Counted from the first letter of the stretch, positions 7,956 to 16,863 are shown. The stretch is DNA of 38,712 nucleotides from Lewinellaceae bacterium (GCA_024639065.1 JAHEJC010000012.1:2453-41164), one strand, 5' to 3'. Program-made: numbers and translations. The notes: generated from the letters alone by a model not told the origin.

Positions 7956-9725
7956 ATGGAAAAACCCAAAAACAAATATAGTCTCTCTCAATTAAAAAAA
8001 ATAACCGAAATCCTCAAGTATGTATTGCCCTATAAGACTCAATTTATTATTGGCTTTATACTTTTATTGCTATCGTCTTTATTGGTGATGGTCTTTCCTT
8101 TTTTGGCAGGCGAAATGACTGATGTAGCGAAGGGAGAATCAAAATTGGGATTATCCCTTAATGAAATAGGTATTGTCCTTATCATTATTTTAGTATTGCA
8201 AGGGATCATATCTTATTTAAGGGTCATCGTTTTTACCTATGTGAGTGAAAAAGCCATGGCAGACGTTCGTACCTCTTTATATCAAAAATTGATTAGTCTC
8301 CCCATTGTATTTTTTGAAAAAAACAGGGTAGGGGAGTTGACGAGCCGGATTACCGCTGATGTAGCCCAATTGCAACAGGTATTGTCTATTACACTTGCCG
8401 AATTTACAAGGCAAATCTTAATCTTAATTGTAGGTATCTTATTATTGTTAATTACGATTCCTAAGTTATCATTATTGATGTTGGGAACATTTCCTTTTAT
8501 TGTGATAGCGGCTTTTTTCTTCGGCAGGTTTATTCGTAAACTTACTAAAGAGCGCCAGGAGAAATTAGCCTCAACGAATACCGTGGTAGATGAAACCATG
8601 ACCACCATTCATACTGTCAAATCATTCACCAATGAGAAGTATGAGTACAATCGATATTTTAGAGAGATCCAAAAAGTGGTGAAGACCTCTTTGAATTTGG
8701 CTAAATACCGTGCAGGTTTTGGTTCCTTTATTATTGTTATTCTTTTTGGAGGCATTTTCTTCCTGATTTGGTATGGATCAAAATTGGTGGCACAAGATGA
8801 AATGTCCGTAGGTCAGCTAATTTCGTTTGTAGCTTATACCGCTTTTATTGGTGGTGCCATTGCCAGCCTGGGAAATTTTTATACTACGATCGTTTCGGCA
8901 TTAGGCGGTACAGAAAGGATTCGAGAGATTCTTGAAGAGGAAACAGAAATCGACATGTTGTCAAATACAAAAGTTGAACGTATAGCCGGAGACATTACTT
9001 TTAAAGAAGTTGAATTTGAATACCCTACCCGGGTCGATATTCCAGTTCTTAAAGGAATCAACCTAAAAATAGATGAAGGCCACAAAATAGCACTAGTAGG
9101 TTCAAGCGGTGCGGGTAAATCAACAATTGCTCAACTAATACTTAGATTCTATAAAATATCCCATGGTGAAATCCTGGTCGGTGGTAAATCAATATATGAC
9201 TATGCTTTAGACACCTATAGACACAATATTGGAATTGTTCCTCAGGAAGTCATTCTTTTTGGTGGGACTATCCGCGAAAATATTTTATATGGTGATCCTG
9301 AAGCATCAGAGGATGAACTCATTGAAGCAGCCAAGAAATCAAATTCCTGGAACTTTATTCAATCTTTTCCTGAGGGTCTAGATACATTGGTAGGGGAAAG
9401 GGGCATTAAGCTATCGGGAGGCCAAAGACAGCGCATCGCGATTGCAAGAGCCATATTGCGCAATCCTTCCATCCTGATATTAGATGAGGCAACTTCGTCG
9501 CTGGATGCGGAATCTGAAAAAACAGTTCAAGAGGCATTGAACGTACTGATGGAAGGACGGACGTCCATAATTATAGCGCATCGATTAGCTACCATTAAGA
9601 CAGTAGATTGTATTTATGTCATTGATGACGGCAAAATTGTTGAATCCGGAACCCATGAGGAACTATCCGAAATGCCCAATGGTTCTTATTCTAATCTTGC
9701 TAAATTGCAGTTTGAACTGACTTAA
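7956..9725 (+). CDS. ABC exporter, fused permease-ATPase (MsbA/multidrug type)
   Basis: The 589-residue protein has an N-terminal six-helix exporter domain (~20-310) and a C-terminal ATPase (~345-580). The ATPase has Walker A GSSGAGKST (from ~382), Q-loop region PQEVILFGG, signature LSGGQRQRIAIARA, Walker B ILILDEATSSLD and the switch His in IIAHRLATI. This is the complete half-transporter architecture; it should act as a homodimer in the inner membrane, exporting lipid, drug or another amphipathic substrate. The gene ends one base inside the murB start codon (TAATG), so the two are co-transcribed, which hints at an envelope-related role. A near-consensus -7 box (CATCTTTG, 7942-7949) lies just upstream, very close to the ATG. 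Confidence 0.95.
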   Translation: MEKPKNKYSLSQLKKITEILKYVLPYKTQFIIGFILLLLSSLLVMVFPFLAGEMTDVAKGESKLGLSLNEIGIVLIIILVLQGIISYLRVIVFTYVSEKAMADVRTSLYQKLISLPIVFFEKNRVGELTSRITADVAQLQQVLSITLAEFTRQILILIVGILLLLITIPKLSLLMLGTFPFIVIAAFFFGRFIRKLTKERQEKLASTNTVVDETMTTIHTVKSFTNEKYEYNRYFREIQKVVKTSLNLAKYRAGFGSFIIVILFGGIFFLIWYGSKLVAQDEMSVGQLISFVAYTAFIGGAIASLGNFYTTIVSALGGTERIREILEEETEIDMLSNTKVERIAGDITFKEVEFEYPTRVDIPVLKGINLKIDEGHKIALVGSSGAGKSTIAQLILRFYKISHGEILVGGKSIYDYALDTYRHNIGIVPQEVILFGGTIRENILYGDPEASEDELIEAAKKSNSWNFIQSFPEGLDTLVGERGIKLSGGQRQRIAIARAILRNPSILILDEATSSLDAESEKTVQEALNVLMEGRTSIIIAHRLATIKTVDCIYVIDDGKIVESGTHEELSEMPNGSYSNLAKLQFELT

Positions 9726-10735
9726 TGGAACGATTCAGTAATATATCTCTAAAACCTTATAACACCTTTTCTATTGACACGATTGCTCGCGAGATGTACT
9801 CCTTTAGTGAGGAAAAGGATTTGATTGAGTTATTGGAGATGCACCCAAAACAACCGGTTTTGATTTTAGGAGGAGGATCAAATCTTTTGTTTACCAAACC
9901 GGTCGATCAGTTGGTATTGAAAAATGAGATCAAAGGGACTCAAGTAATTGAGGAGGATGAAGAATCGGTAATTGTAAAAGTCGGTGCTGGAGAAAACTGG
10001 CACCAATTTGTGTCCTGGGCAGTTGAACAAGGATTTGGTGGGATCGAAAATATGGCATTAATACCGGGAACCGTGGGTGCCGCGCCTATGCAGAACATTG
10101 GAGCCTATGGAGTAGAACTCAAAGACACTTTTGTAGAGCTTGAAGCTATTCAATTAGATAACCAACATGTTCATAGATTCGATCATAAAAAATGTCATTT
10201 CGGATACCGCTACAGTATTTTTAAAGGTCCTTTGAAAGGTGAGTATTGTATTACTCGAGTCGTTTTTAAACTAAAAAAGAACAATAAGCTTAATACAAGT
10301 TATGGTGCAATCCTCACTGAATTACAAAAGCGTGATTTAGTTCATCCTACCATCAGGGATATTTATGAAACGGTGATTGACATACGTAAATCCAAATTAC
10401 CCGATCCTCAAAAAATAGGTAATGGAGGAAGTTTTTTTAAAAATCCTATCGTGGATATAGCTACATTAACAAAAATAAAACAAGATTATCCCAAGATTCC
10501 CCATTATCCAATGGACCTTGATCGAGTGAAAATTCCCGCGGGATGGTTGATCGAACAAAAAGGTTGGAAAGGGTATCGAAGAGATGATATAGGTGTATAT
10601 CCTCAACATGCACTTGTATTAGTGAACTGGGGAAATGGTTCGGGTGCAGCTATTTGGAAGTTGGCCCAGGAAATACAATCGAGCGTAGCGGATACGTTCG
10701 GTATCGAATTGGAACCAGAAGTAAATATTCTTTGA
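9725..10735 (+). CDS. murB: UDP-N-acetylenolpyruvoylglucosamine reductase
   Basis: The 336-residue protein is a type I MurB (E. coli-like length). It catalyses the NADPH-dependent reduction that yields UDP-N-acetylmuramic acid in peptidoglycan synthesis, using FAD. N-terminal KPYNTFSIDT and LGGGSNLLF form the FAD-binding part; ALIPGTVGAAPMQNIGAYG is the conserved core. Catalytic residues by family comparison are Arg162 (GYRYSIFK), Ser236 (GNGGSFFKNP) and Glu332 (LEPEVNIL). The FAD and substrate segment AGWLIEQKGWKG is intact. The ATG overlaps the stop of the upstream ABC exporter gene by one base. Confidence 0.97.
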   Translation: MERFSNISLKPYNTFSIDTIAREMYSFSEEKDLIELLEMHPKQPVLILGGGSNLLFTKPVDQLVLKNEIKGTQVIEEDEESVIVKVGAGENWHQFVSWAVEQGFGGIENMALIPGTVGAAPMQNIGAYGVELKDTFVELEAIQLDNQHVHRFDHKKCHFGYRYSIFKGPLKGEYCITRVVFKLKKNNKLNTSYGAILTELQKRDLVHPTIRDIYETVIDIRKSKLPDPQKIGNGGSFFKNPIVDIATLTKIKQDYPKIPHYPMDLDRVKIPAGWLIEQKGWKGYRRDDIGVYPQHALVLVNWGNGSGAAIWKLAQEIQSSVADTFGIELEPEVNIL

Positions 10736-11142
10736 ACCTAGTATTGAGGTTGTTGTATAGGGTATTGAAAGCGTTTGGGTTTGGGTTTTGGGTTTATAAA
10801 GTGCCGAGGTCATTTACATCTAGTCATTAGCAGAGAAGTGAAGCATTCCTAAAAACCAAGCACCAAACTAAAAAGGTATATTGGCACGTTAGCCCGTTGG
10901 ATAGTAGATCATTGGTATTTTTTAAATTGGCCTACTGAGTCTCAAAACGCAGTTGTCATAGTAATTGATATTCAGACCTCTTAAGGTTTCTTTAGGACTC
11001 ATTTATTTAGGCAGCTACATCCTAATACCCAATACTCATTACTCATTACTCATTACTCATTACTCATTACTCATTACTCATTACTCATTACTCATTACCC
11101 ATTACCCATTACCCATTACTCATTACCCATTACTAGTTCGGA
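10736..11142. other. Intergenic region with simple repeats
   Basis: There is no gene in this gap between murB and the PspC-like gene. A short GGGTTT-type simple repeat lies at 10773-10795, and a long heptamer array at 11037-11134 is listed separately. No terminator with a clear T-tract was seen after murB. Confidence 0.7.
11037..11134. repeat. Heptanucleotide tandem repeat, 14 units of CATTACT/CATTACC
   Basis: Fourteen perfect-length 7-base units run without interruption: eight CATTACT, three CATTACC, then CATTACT, CATTACC, CATTACT. Degenerate units extend a few bases to the left. The variation is confined to the last base of the unit. It lies between the murB 3' end and the 3' end of the PspC-like gene, so it is in neither a coding region nor an obvious promoter. 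It resembles short heptamer tandem arrays known from cyanobacteria and seen in Bacteroidota intergenic DNA. Confidence 0.97.
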
Positions 11143-11358
11143 TCAGTCCACCACGGGATTGTAACGACGCCGCATATGTTTTTTGAAGTTCAACCAAAAA
11201 GCAAAAAATAAATAAATAACAATTGGGCTACCCATAGTAAGCATGGAAATGTAGATAAAATAAAGTCTGATTTTGGAAGTAGCAATGCCTAAATATTGAC
11301 CCCAAAAAGTGCATACCCCGAAGGCAGATTTTTCGATAAGGTGTTTAAGTTGTTGCAT
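11143..11358 (-). CDS. PspC-domain membrane protein
   Basis: The 71-residue protein has the short PspC-like pattern seen in Bacteroidota: an amphipathic N-terminus (MQQLKHLIEKSAFGVCTFWGQYLGIATSKIRLYFIYISMLT) then a hydrophobic segment (GSPIVIYLFFAFWLNF) and a basic tail. PspC is an inner-membrane component of envelope-stress responses in proteobacteria; stand-alone Bacteroidota members have no defined role. It follows the single-TM protein gene at 11415-11735 by 56 bases on the same strand, so the two are probably one transcript. The heptamer array lies just past its 3' end. Confidence 0.8.
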   Translation of the reverse strand: MQQLKHLIEKSAFGVCTFWGQYLGIATSKIRLYFIYISMLTMGSPIVIYLFFAFWLNFKKHMRRRYNPVVD

Positions 11359-11414
11359 AAGGTGTTTTTATCAACAGCCTAAATTTACGAATATTCTTAT
11401 GAAAATTCCAGTTC

Positions 11415-11735
11415 TTAATCTTTCTTAACGGCCGGATTTAATATGACAGGAATGATTTTAGACTCAGTCTCCGGAATTAATATCTTGGTAGAAATTCTAT
11501 CCTCCGTGTTAACGCTTTTTTGATGTATAAAAAAGGTGGTGTTGGATTCCAACTGGTGATTTAATGTTTTGGATTGATTACTCAGGTGCAAGAGATAAAT
11601 AGAGCCAACTAACCCCAAAAATCCAACAACATACAATAATAAGGTATCCAGGAAATGATTTTTTTTGGGTAAAGCTTCTGGTGAATGACGAACGTATTCA
11701 GCCTTTTTGTTGTCTCTTTGTATAATTACTGCCAT
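11415..11735 (-). CDS. Small single-TM membrane protein, hypothetical
   Basis: The 106-residue protein has a basic cytoplasmic N-terminus (residues 1-28), one TM helix (~29-50: LDTLLLYVVGFLGLVGSIYLLHL) and a polar tail of ~55 residues. It resembles a bitopic, FtsL-like or division-type small protein in topology only; no family is recognised. It is transcribed just ahead of the PspC-like gene and has a good Bacteroidota -7 box 24 bases upstream of its start. Confidence 0.65.
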   Translation of the reverse strand: MAVIIQRDNKKAEYVRHSPEALPKKNHFLDTLLLYVVGFLGLVGSIYLLHLSNQSKTLNHQLESNTTFFIHQKSVNTEDRISTKILIPETESKIIPVILNPAVKKD

Positions 11736-11758
11736 GGGATAAATAGTCTTGGAACAAA

Positions 11759-11786
11759 CAAATATACAAAATATTACATATTACAA
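11759..11786 (-). promoter_or_regulatory. Predicted promoter of the single-TM/PspC-like pair
   Basis: On the minus strand there is a perfect TAnnTTTG -7 box (TATATTTG, 11759-11766), with TTG at 11784-11786 as a possible -33 element and a 17-base spacer. The implied 5' leader is about 17 bases. The surrounding DNA (11760-11850) is very AT-rich. Confidence 0.5.
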
Positions 11787-11849
11787 TAAATTTTAATACA
11801 TATTTTATTTTCATATATTATTTTATTGTATGTTAAACCATATCATAAC

Positions 11850-12650
11850 TTATTTTTGTTTCTCAAAAATTAGGCTAAAAAGGTGTGGGAATTTAATTTT
11901 TTCAAATTTTCTCAACTGATATTGGCCATCATTTCGTTCAATCATGTCATTAAAACAAGCATAAGGAGAATAATCATATTCCATGAAGTGAGCTAAGGTT
12001 AATTGACTTCCTATTAGAGCGGTAATTACCTGAGAAGTTGAGTGATTCCAATTATATTCACAATATGATTTAGCTAATGCATCACCGGTATAACTTTTAT
12101 CCATTTCAAAAATGGCTGGCTCGATTTTCGAGCCATAATCAGTATCAATAGAGCCAAGATCGTCCAACGAGAATATTTGAGGATGAAATTCGATCAGAAT
12201 AAATTTTCCCAACTTTTTTAAGCATCCATGGATCAGTTGCCCCCATCGATCCAAATCTGGTAACCAGGGGATAACTCCATACGAAGTGTAAATTATATCA
12301 AATTGATTCAAAAATGAATAGTCACTCAGGTTGTAAACATTATCTTCAATAAAGCTGACTTCAGTACCCATTTTCATATTGAGATCACGAGCTATGGCAA
12401 TAGCCGATGAAGAAAAATCAATTGCTGTGACCCGAGCACCCAACTTGGCAAGACTGATACTTTCTAAACCTAAATGACATTGAAGATGCAGGATGGATTT
12501 GCCATTTACATTACCTAACAATTGCTGATCCAGCAAAGGTAAGCTGTTACCATTTTTGATAAAGGTATCAACATCATAAAAGTTCGAGTCGACATGGACT
12601 TTGGCCAGTGCATTCCAGAGTGGAAGATTTATTTTTGGGTACGATTCCAT
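11850..12650 (-). CDS. Class I SAM-dependent methyltransferase
   Basis: The 266-residue protein has a Rossmann-type methyltransferase fold. Motif I is present in the modified form ILHLQCHLGLESISLAKLGA (~residues 56-75), followed by the acidic end of strand 2 (VTAIDFSSSAI). Motif post-I and IV are represented by the NVYNLSDY and FDIIYTSYGVIPWLPDL segments, and FILIEFHPQIFS follows. The LQCHLG/IPWLPDL pattern matches a well-populated group of uncharacterised bacterial methyltransferases, so the substrate is unknown. The gene is divergent from the DUF3467 gene with only 38 bases between them. Confidence 0.85.
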   Translation of the reverse strand: MESYPKINLPLWNALAKVHVDSNFYDVDTFIKNGNSLPLLDQQLLGNVNGKSILHLQCHLGLESISLAKLGARVTAIDFSSSAIAIARDLNMKMGTEVSFIEDNVYNLSDYSFLNQFDIIYTSYGVIPWLPDLDRWGQLIHGCLKKLGKFILIEFHPQIFSLDDLGSIDTDYGSKIEPAIFEMDKSYTGDALAKSYCEYNWNHSTSQVITALIGSQLTLAHFMEYDYSPYACFNDMIERNDGQYQLRKFEKIKFPHLFSLIFEKQK

Positions 12651-12662
12651 CTCAATATTTAT

Positions 12663-12670
12663 TATATTTG
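12663..12670 (+). promoter_or_regulatory. Predicted -7 box of the DUF3467 gene
   Basis: A perfect TAnnTTTG box (TATATTTG) lies 18 bases upstream of the ATG at 12689. A TTG at 12635-12637 is 25 bases upstream, a little far for a -33 element. Confidence 0.45.
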
Positions 12671-12688
12671 ACCTGAAAATATAAGATT

Positions 12689-13006
12689 ATGGCTGAAGAA
12701 AAAAAGAAAACCAATCAGGTAAATATTGAATTACCGGAAGAAGTGGCAGAAGGAGTCTATTCCAATCTTGCCATAATATCTCATTCTCATTCTGAATTCG
12801 TGGTGGATTTTATCCGCTTGATGCCCAATGTTCCTAAGGCTAAAGTTAAATCCAGAATCATTATCACACCTGAGCATGCGAAACGATTGATGCGCGCGCT
12901 GGCAGATAATGTTAAAAAATTCGAAAACCAGTTTGGGAAAATTGAAGAACAGGAAAATCCCAGTCTTCCTCCGATGAATTTCAATACTCCGACGGCACAA
13001 GCGTAA
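12689..13006 (+). CDS. DUF3467 domain protein
   Basis: The 105-residue protein matches the conserved DUF3467 pattern: VNIELPEEVAEGVYSNLAIISHSHSEFVVDFIRLMP, then KAKVKSRIIITPEHAKRLMRALADNVKKFE. The C-terminal tail is Pro/Asn-rich. DUF3467 is a short, almost universal cytoplasmic family in Bacteroidota with no assigned function. The gene stands alone, divergent from the methyltransferase, with its own -7 box; a pair of intergenic 11-mers follows its stop. Confidence 0.93.
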   Translation: MAEEKKKTNQVNIELPEEVAEGVYSNLAIISHSHSEFVVDFIRLMPNVPKAKVKSRIIITPEHAKRLMRALADNVKKFENQFGKIEEQENPSLPPMNFNTPTAQA

Positions 13007-13013
13007 AAAGAAG

Positions 13014-13039
13014 TTTGACGGTTGACTGTTTGACGGTTG
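13014..13039. repeat. Short intergenic direct repeat, TTTGACGGTTG x2
   Basis: TTTGACGGTTG occurs at 13014-13024 and again at 13029-13039 (15-base period). A close relative in the opposite orientation (TTTGACCGTTG on the minus strand) lies at 22550-22560, also between genes. This suggests a dispersed intergenic repeat family. Confidence 0.6.
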
Positions 13040-13212
13040 GAAGGTCAAATATCCCTTGTTAGTAAGCCTGTCTTTGAAGTGCCTGAAAGGCGTGGGTCTT
13101 GCAATTTGTGTACCAATCTGCGTCATTAAGCACTGATATCCACATCCTACCTGGATCTTTATTTTTGATGGCAATCTAGTTCTCAATAACTATGGAAGTT
13201 ATCAGCTAATTA

Positions 13213-14136
13213 TCAATGATTGACTTCTCCAATTGCTAAGTATTTCTCTCCAGACTCTATGGCAATTGACAATTTATTTTCTGGTGGTGGTAAAGGACAT
13301 GTTGCAAACGCTGTAAATACACAAGGAGGGTTTATAGCCCGATTAAAATCAAGATAAGTAGTATGAATACCTTGTTTTGGTTTTTCCGGATACAAATATC
13401 TGCCTCCTCCATAGGTGGCATCTCCAGTAGTCAGATCTGCAAAAATTACGAAAAATGCATCGGATCCTCCATTTATTGCAAATAACTTTTGAGGCTGTTC
13501 CTTAACCTTAAATGTAAGTGTTGCAGCAATCTTACTTGCATTGGACAAGCCAACTACATTGTTTATGTTTACTGTTCGATGGGTATCTTGATAAGAAACA
13601 GTAGCTTTTATTCGCCACTTCATATCATTTGAATAGTGGGGGATGGTGTCCAATAAAAAACGTATGGGGTATAAACTATCCTTGAGTCGGATCCCATAAT
13701 TCAGTCCCCTTTTTATCAAATACCATTGATAATTGTTCCAGGTCAAATAAGTAGGATCGCCCGTGATGTCCGCTTTCAACTGAAAGTTATCTATATAAGC
13801 AGGTTCAGTTGAATCAATGGAAACTTTAATGTTGGATGTAAAAAATACCTCATCATTTATTAAATCAAATTGCCCCAAAACTTTGGGCATCTTGTTTGGA
13901 AATTTCAAATCATTTTCTGATGCTGATCCTGCAAAATTTGCTCCCTCTTTTAGCCAGTATAATCCGACTAAGGTGGTCCACCCATCCGGTGCTTTCAATT
14001 GTTTTAATCGTTCTTGTCGGAATGAATTGATTTCATCTATATAAGGCTCCACATCTTTTAGGTGCTGATTGCAAGCGCAACCTAACAAAATCAATATGCA
14101 ACAGGCGTAAAAGCTATTATTGAATTTAAATATCAT
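13213..14136 (-). CDS. DUF1684 lipoprotein
   Basis: The 307-residue protein has a lipoprotein signal peptide (YACCILILLGCACN; lipidated Cys ~20-22). The mature part is a clear DUF1684 domain: FRQERLKQLKAPDGWTTLVGLYWL near the N-terminus, then DLTTGDATYGGGRYLYPE and LDFNRAINPPCVFTAFATCPL with PPPENKLSIAIESGEKY at the C-terminus. The fold is beta-rich and of unknown function; it is placed in the periplasm or outer membrane. The gene is monocistronic here. Confidence 0.93.
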   Translation of the reverse strand: MIFKFNNSFYACCILILLGCACNQHLKDVEPYIDEINSFRQERLKQLKAPDGWTTLVGLYWLKEGANFAGSASENDLKFPNKMPKVLGQFDLINDEVFFTSNIKVSIDSTEPAYIDNFQLKADITGDPTYLTWNNYQWYLIKRGLNYGIRLKDSLYPIRFLLDTIPHYSNDMKWRIKATVSYQDTHRTVNINNVVGLSNASKIAATLTFKVKEQPQKLFAINGGSDAFFVIFADLTTGDATYGGGRYLYPEKPKQGIHTTYLDFNRAINPPCVFTAFATCPLPPPENKLSIAIESGEKYLAIGEVNH

Positions 14137-14491
14137 TGATAAACCTAATGATTGCTATAATATAAAAGTACATTAAATTGAAGCAAAATCAATAATCATG
14201 GCTTCGCAGGCCTTTGGCTACAAGGTATCCAATTTTTCAAATTGCTTTATCTATGCCCTAACGCCGATCACGCAGACTCCTCATTGATTTAATCATATCA
14301 GATAAACAAATACACAAATCATCAAATAATCAAAACGATGGTCTCAATTCACCCTTCACCTTTAGCCCTTTACCTTCACCTTTTCTCCGTTTAATAGAAG
14401 TCAATTATTCATTATAAATTTTTATTATGTGTTGTCTTGCGGTTTTTAGTCATTAAATAGTAATTTTGCCGCAATTTTAAAATTTCAGAAA
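14137..14491. other. Intergenic region between divergent genes
   Basis: No gene is present. A pyrimidine-rich simple stretch with three TTCACC words lies at 14348-14390. The promoter of the DUF4838 gene (14437-14468) is listed separately. Nothing else is supportable. Confidence 0.6.
14437..14468 (+). promoter_or_regulatory. Predicted promoter of the DUF4838 gene
   Basis: TTG at 14437-14439 is followed, after 21 bases, by a perfect TAnnTTTG -7 box (TAATTTTG, 14461-14468). The predicted start site near 14474 leaves a ~17-base leader before the ATG at 14492. This is the best full match to the Bacteroidota promoter consensus in the window. Confidence 0.65.
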
Positions 14492-16729
14492 ATGATTCAA
14501 AAAAATATAAAATCTTTAACCGTTTATTTATGCTTTCTTAGCTTGTTGAGTTGCAAATCAGTTTCACCAGATGGTATTCAGATTGTCGATAGTCGTCGGA
14601 CTGATTATAATATCATAATCCCTAGAAACCCTTCCATTGAAGAGCGTGAAGCGGCTGAATTTTTCCAAAAGAATCTTTCAAATATTACTCGTGTCAAAAT
14701 GCCCATTCTGACGGATGCAACTCCAGAAAGTAAGCATGAAATTATTCTAGGAGACTCTGAGAGAATAGGCGATTCCGGTATTGACCAGGATGGTGTCAGT
14801 CCTGATGGGTATGCAATCAAGACTAAAGGCGAAAAAATATATATTTTTTCGCCTCAAGCCGGCAAAGGAGCTCTTTATGCAGTTACAGATTTCGTTTCAA
14901 GTCTGGGTATTGATCGATTTGTACCAAATATTACTTTATACACGGTTGATACTATGTTACAAGTGCCCCCCATTGATGTCAGTTTCAATCCTCCTTTTGA
15001 ATGGAGAAGCTTAAATAATGTAGGTGCAGACAATGAAGAATTTTATAAATGGCATAAGTTACATAATAGTGCTGCTGATCGGGCTTTATGGGGACTATGG
15101 GGAAATCAAATGGAGCTGGTTATTCCAGCATATTTCAACTTAACCGGTAATGAGCCCACCTTGAAAAAGGCACTTTGCTTAACAGATGATAATTTAGGTG
15201 CCGCAATTGAAACCGGATTAAGATCATTAATGAATACGCGTAAAATGGCTATTTACTGGCCTATATCGTTTAGAGAAAATGAAATGTGGTGTACTTGCGC
15301 AGGTTGTCAGGCTGTTCAAGCAGAGGAAGGTTCCTCTGCTGGCCCTTTAGTTCAATTGATAAATAACCTAGCAGCCAAATTTCCAGATAAAACCATCGCT
15401 ACTACCTTAGATTGCACAACTCATGAAGTGACAAAGTCTGCAATTGCGGACAATGTTTTAATTATTATTTCTACCAAGAATGTTAATCGGTCTATTCCTT
15501 TGGCAAATGATGAATATTCTGCTGTTTTCAGAGAAAATCTAGATGGATGGTTGACCAAGACCAATCAAATTATGATTTATGACTTTCTTGCGGACAATCA
15601 GGCCCCACTTAACCCATCTTACAACCTCAAGACCATCCAGGCGAATTTAAATTATTTTCGGTCAATAGGGATTAAAATGATTCACTTGGAAGGATCAGAT
15701 GCTAGGGGTGCTGATATGGGCCCACTAAAGTCCTATTTAGCCGCCAAAGCATTATGGGATCCCAACACAGATATGGATCGGAATACAACTGAGTTTTGTA
15801 ATATGTACTTCGGCGATGCCGGACCCTATCTCAAACGTTATGTGGATTTACAAAATGAACAGGCTGAGAAATACGGTAAAATGATTACTGTAAAAGATGG
15901 TCCTACCGTGCCAGTTAGGACGCACCTGCGTCCGGAGCTTATGGATCAGTACAATTATTTTTTTAATCAAGCAGAAGAAGTTATTAAAGGAGATCCGGAA
16001 TTACGGGATCGGGTTAAATTGGCCAGACTCCCAATGGTATTTGCTTCTTTAGAACAGGCCAGGGTTTATGGTACGGGTAAAAAAGGTTTTTTTCTAAATA
16101 TTAACGGGCGATGGATGGCTGTTCCAGGATTGAAAACCCTGGCAACTAACTTTGCTTCCGAATGTGACCGGATGGGCGTGAAATATATTATGAATGGATC
16201 TAAAACGCCAGAACAATATGAGCGTGAATTATTGAAGTATGCGGATCAATCTGTAAATGCACATAAAGCATTTGATCAGGCACCTACTATGAGAAGGGCC
16301 CCCCATCAAAATTATTCAGGAGGTGATTTGAGCATACTGACTGACGGGTTGAAAGGAGACGATAGTCATTTTTACGGTTGGATTGGATATGAAGGATATG
16401 ATTTTGAATCAACGTTAAACTTGAAGGCCATAACCCCGGTAAATACGATTTCGATCCGATTTAAAAATGATCCAGCGAATAATATCTTTTTACCAAAAAC
16501 GGTAACGGTTCAAGGATCTCCGGATGGGACTTCATTCTCAAATTTGGGATCTAAAACTTTAGATAACCTTCGAGCAAAACCTTCTACGGAATCAGTTACT
16601 TTTCAGATAAATGGACAGAACCTGAAAAGTGTCAAAATCAATGCTTTAAATCAGAAAAATGTGCCTGCAGGATATCTAAACAGTGGCCAACCAGCTTGGC
16701 TATTTGTTGATGAAATAGAAGTGAATTAG
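14492..16729 (+). CDS. DUF4838 glycosidase-like lipoprotein with C-terminal carbohydrate-binding-type domain
   Basis: The 745-residue protein begins with a lipoprotein signal peptide (LCFLSLLSC, Cys21). Residues ~30-140 resemble the N-terminal accessory domain of alpha-glucuronidases and hexosaminidases (REAAEFFQKNLSNITRVKMPI ... EIILGDSE ... GYAIKT ... GALYAVTDFV). Residues ~190-480 are a DUF4838 TIM-barrel-like core (WCTCAGCQAVQAEEGSSAGPL, VNNLA-like INNLAAKFPDKTIATT, IYDFLADN). Residues ~600-745 are a discoidin/F5-8-type beta domain (SILTDGLKGDD, GYEGYDFES, PKTVTVQGSPDG, AWLFVDEIEV). The protein is probably a surface or periplasmic glycan-active enzyme; the substrate is unknown. No SusC/SusD genes lie nearby, so it is not in a classical polysaccharide utilisation locus. 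Confidence 0.85.
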   Translation: MIQKNIKSLTVYLCFLSLLSCKSVSPDGIQIVDSRRTDYNIIIPRNPSIEEREAAEFFQKNLSNITRVKMPILTDATPESKHEIILGDSERIGDSGIDQDGVSPDGYAIKTKGEKIYIFSPQAGKGALYAVTDFVSSLGIDRFVPNITLYTVDTMLQVPPIDVSFNPPFEWRSLNNVGADNEEFYKWHKLHNSAADRALWGLWGNQMELVIPAYFNLTGNEPTLKKALCLTDDNLGAAIETGLRSLMNTRKMAIYWPISFRENEMWCTCAGCQAVQAEEGSSAGPLVQLINNLAAKFPDKTIATTLDCTTHEVTKSAIADNVLIIISTKNVNRSIPLANDEYSAVFRENLDGWLTKTNQIMIYDFLADNQAPLNPSYNLKTIQANLNYFRSIGIKMIHLEGSDARGADMGPLKSYLAAKALWDPNTDMDRNTTEFCNMYFGDAGPYLKRYVDLQNEQAEKYGKMITVKDGPTVPVRTHLRPELMDQYNYFFNQAEEVIKGDPELRDRVKLARLPMVFASLEQARVYGTGKKGFFLNINGRWMAVPGLKTLATNFASECDRMGVKYIMNGSKTPEQYERELLKYADQSVNAHKAFDQAPTMRRAPHQNYSGGDLSILTDGLKGDDSHFYGWIGYEGYDFESTLNLKAITPVNTISIRFKNDPANNIFLPKTVTVQGSPDGTSFSNLGSKTLDNLRAKPSTESVTFQINGQNLKSVKINALNQKNVPAGYLNSGQPAWLFVDEIEVN

Positions 16730-16863
16730 CCCATTTGATTTACTACTAAGGTCATACATCAGCGGTTTGTAGTCTTCTATACAAAGATTCTTACCCAGTT
16801 CTGACCTCAGATGCCTTGAAAATTTAGTACTTTTGATAGAGTATCATATAACTTTATTTGTCT

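Noticed and set aside
11037-11134. CRISPR array
   Set aside because: Units are only 7 bases with no spacers and no cas genes; this is a simple tandem repeat.
10965-11186. Plus-strand frame of 73 codons with repeated THYSLLI
   Set aside because: It is just the translation of the heptamer array (7 bases x 3 gives a 7-residue period); there is no family, promoter or start context.
12731-13186. Minus-strand frame of 151 codons over the DUF3467 gene
   Set aside because: It is antisense to the conserved DUF3467 reading frame and has no recognisable domain.
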